This document shows positions 12,583 to 14,537 of a DNA stretch of 14,537 nt, one piece after another. How positions within the stretch are numbered: position 1 is the first letter of the stretch; every line of letters begins with the position of its first letter. The DNA is from Bacillota bacterium (GTDB lineage Bacteria; Bacillota; DTU025). Location: contig DUWJ01000130.1 of NCBI GenBank assembly GCA_012842765.1, positions 1 to 14,537 of the forward strand, written 5' to 3'. The notes under the pieces were generated by a model. It saw only the letters and a program-made list of their open reading frames with translations. It made no database searches and was not told the DNA's origin. The translations under genes and the position numbers were made by a program.

Positions 12583-14537
12583 GTCATGTTGCAGGTGATT
12601 GTAATGCACGCGTTGATGCGCTAATGAACGCGCTAGACATAATAGAGGCCGTTGCTGAGCGCACAGGAAAGGATGAGGAGCGCCGGCATGTTCGGCAGTT
12701 GAAAAAGGATTTGCACAGTGTGGCCAAAAACGGGAACAGCTTACTCACTAGGCATGCCGAAGCTACTGCGGAGCTTGCTAGGATCGTGATGCCTAAGCCC
12801 AGGTTTATCGTGGATGGGTGTCACGCAGGCATCCTTTTTGGAGACGTCGGATACGAAGAACTCGATGATCCCCGTATGGCGATGGAAAAGCTCTTTGCGC
12901 TGCTAGATCTCGCGCTCAGCCATGATGCAGGGTTCTCGCTGGACTGGGGCATGTCCACCTTGGAAGAGGTTTCGAAGCTCTTGCCTGACGATATAGAGAG
13001 GCTTCGGGCAGTAATAGAGTCTACTGATAGGATTGAGATAGTGAACGGCTCCTACTCGCAGCCGTTCCCGATGACTATAGGGTGGGAGTCGAATATTCGT
13101 CAATTTGAAGAGGGACTGAGATGTGCCGACGCGATTTTAGGCGTAAGGCCCAGAACATATGTTGCGCAGGAGTTCGGTCATCATCCCCAGATGCCTCAGA
13201 TTCTCAAAGGATATGGGTTTGACGGGTGCGCGTTGCGGGTCAGGCTAAATGGCGAAGTTCCATCGTGCGAAGACCCAATAGTCTGGTGGGAGGGCGATGA
13301 TGGAACCGCAATACTCTGCTTGACTACACTTGAGTCAGTTCCTACTTGCGACGAATGCGCGGGACTGTTCTACAGGAGCCTTGCTTCTGGGTTTGCGTCG
13401 CTGGAGATGAGCGATGCAGATTTCGGAGCCTTCAACAACCTGGAAGACGTTGTATACCCTGTCCTCGATCGGACAGAGGCGATCATTTGCCCTAATAGAG
13501 ACGACATATTGGGGAAATTCAGCACCTACTCAGAGGTCATCGATGCCGTAAGAGACATGCCTATTCGCCGTGCTGGTTTCGCAAGCGCATCGTTCCGCCC
13601 ATCAGTCTGCCAAAATGCACAGCTCTTTGGCGTGATAAAGGCCGCTGAGGCGATCCTCATTGTCACCGAGATCCTGGACGTGTACGCCCACATACTCGGC
13701 ATAGAGTTAGAGCTAGACCAGATCATCAGTGATTCATGGAGAATGCTGCTCGCGGCCGAAAACCATGATTCGTTTGTGGTGCCCGACCATATACCTGGAA
13801 CTTACACGGTGGAAAGGTCAGCCATATTCGGGTCATACCATGGACTGAGATCCAACAAGACGGTTGGCGAAAAGGGCTTGGAGCTGGCAAAGGATGCAAC
13901 CCATGCATGCACCGATGCTGTTGATCGCCTGAAGGTAGCCGTAGGCGCAGAGATCAACCGAGGGATTGGAGGTAGTATCGATGCCTTCGATCTGAGTGAA
14001 CAAATGTGGCATAGTTTGGCGCTATTGGATGTGAGCGGAGTGAAGGGGAAAAAGTCGACGATAGGGAGGCTGGATTTCCCCCTCGGAGAGATGACGAATT
14101 TCCGCATAGAGTTTCCTGGAACCGAAGCGGAATGGCAGGTAGTTGATGAAGATAGATGGGACGATGGAAGTCTTCGGAGTGCTGATGTTGCTGTGCAAGC
14201 CGACATTCCGGCGCTGGGCTGGCTCGTTGCCAGGGTTAGCCCGGAAGATGAGGCTTCTGAGACTGCCCAAAATGACGCGATCGCAAGCATCACGGACGGC
14301 GCTGCTGTCATCGATACCGGCCTAATAGGCGCAAAGGTGACATTGGATCCAATCCTCAGAGTTGATCTGCAAGATGGGTCTTCGGGTGAGGAATTGGCTT
14401 GCATAGATATCACTAGGCCGGGCAGTGGCGGCGATTGCAAGGTAGTTGCTACTGGCCCCGTGATGGGGGAGATTCGGGTTGATGGAGGAGAAAACAACGA
14501 ATTCGGGACCGTATCGTGCTCTGCTTGGAAGAATGAA
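12579..14537 (+). CDS. GH38-like glycoside hydrolase (alpha-mannosidase-related), 3' truncated
   Basis: The frame stays open for 653 codons to the window edge; GH38 proteins are usually 800-1050 residues. No signal peptide is seen, so it is probably cytoplasmic and acts on imported oligosaccharide. After a helical N-terminal extension (1-70), the catalytic-barrel pattern runs DGCHAG (79-84), FSLDWGMSTLEE (from 119), RIEIVNGSYSQP, and IRQFEEGLRCADAILGVRPR. It continues with TYVAQEFGHHPQMPQILKGYGF around Glu198. AAENHDSF (His396-Asp397) corresponds to the GH38 zinc histidine region. The usual HxD zinc motif and WxPDxFG nucleophile motif are replaced by HAG and AQEFG, so the protein is a divergent relative. 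The ATG has only GGGGG upstream; an in-frame TTG at 12573 after GGAG is an alternative. It is the third gene of the repressor-controlled operon. Confidence 0.8.
   Translation, partial: MSHVAGDCNARVDALMNALDIIEAVAERTGKDEERRHVRQLKKDLHSVAKNGNSLLTRHAEATAELARIVMPKPRFIVDGCHAGILFGDVGYEELDDPRMAMEKLFALLDLALSHDAGFSLDWGMSTLEEVSKLLPDDIERLRAVIESTDRIEIVNGSYSQPFPMTIGWESNIRQFEEGLRCADAILGVRPRTYVAQEFGHHPQMPQILKGYGFDGCALRVRLNGEVPSCEDPIVWWEGDDGTAILCLTTLESVPTCDECAGLFYRSLASGFASLEMSDADFGAFNNLEDVVYPVLDRTEAIICPNRDDILGKFSTYSEVIDAVRDMPIRRAGFASASFRPSVCQNAQLFGVIKAAEAILIVTEILDVYAHILGIELELDQIISDSWRMLLAAENHDSFVVPDHIPGTYTVERSAIFGSYHGLRSNKTVGEKGLELAKDATHACTDAVDRLKVAVGAEINRGIGGSIDAFDLSEQMWHSLALLDVSGVKGKKSTIGRLDFPLGEMTNFRIEFPGTEAEWQVVDEDRWDDGSLRSADVAVQADIPALGWLVARVSPEDEASETAQNDAIASITDGAAVIDTGLIGAKVTLDPILRVDLQDGSSGEELACIDITRPGSGGDCKVVATGPVMGEIRVDGGENNEFGTVSCSAWKNE

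Overview
The window looks like chromosomal DNA from a Bacillota (Firmicutes) bacterium of roughly balanced base composition. The reasons are AGGAGG-type ribosome-binding sites, GTG and TTG starts, an AraR-type GntR/LacI chimeric repressor with its typical operator, and a gene order that matches the Bacillus sigY-yxlCDEFG operon. No tRNA, rRNA, CRISPR array or intact insertion sequence was seen.

Layout. (1) Bases 1-1856, plus strand: the 3' end of an OmpR-type response regulator, overlapped by its sensor histidine kinase. (2) Bases 2368-5505, minus strand: a five-gene operon read right to left. It encodes an ECF sigma factor, a zinc-finger anti-sigma factor, a small membrane protein with a zinc ribbon, an ABC ATPase and an ABC-2 permease. 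The first three genes overlap by 4 bp and the last two by 8 bp. (3) A single GNAT acetyltransferase at 5897-6361. (4) Bases 6490 to the right edge: a carbohydrate-type locus with a small secreted beta-sandwich-like protein, a secreted alkaline phosphatase on the minus strand, an AraR-like repressor, two MalF/MalG-type sugar permeases, and a large GH38-like glycoside hydrolase that runs off the window.

The main observation is that region 4 is tied together by six copies of a palindromic operator, TGTMCGKACA. All six are intergenic and they form three pairs, 152, 180 and 197 bp apart centre to centre. One pair precedes the secreted protein, one lies between the divergent phosphatase and repressor genes, and one precedes the permease/hydrolase operon. 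The motif is nearly the recognised AraR box (ATTTGTACGTACAAAT). The inference is that the encoded AraR-like protein represses the whole locus, possibly by looping, and is released by a sugar. The mix of secreted phosphatase, carbohydrate-binding-like protein, sugar importer and intracellular GH38-like enzyme could be a pathway for a phosphorylated glycan. The substrate is not shown by the sequence.

No solute-binding protein or ATPase accompanies the sugar permeases in the window. The GH38-like protein lacks the canonical HxD and WxPDxFG signatures, carrying HAG and AQEFG at the corresponding places. A 101-bp element with 11-bp inverted ends and nested hairpins encloses one of the operators.
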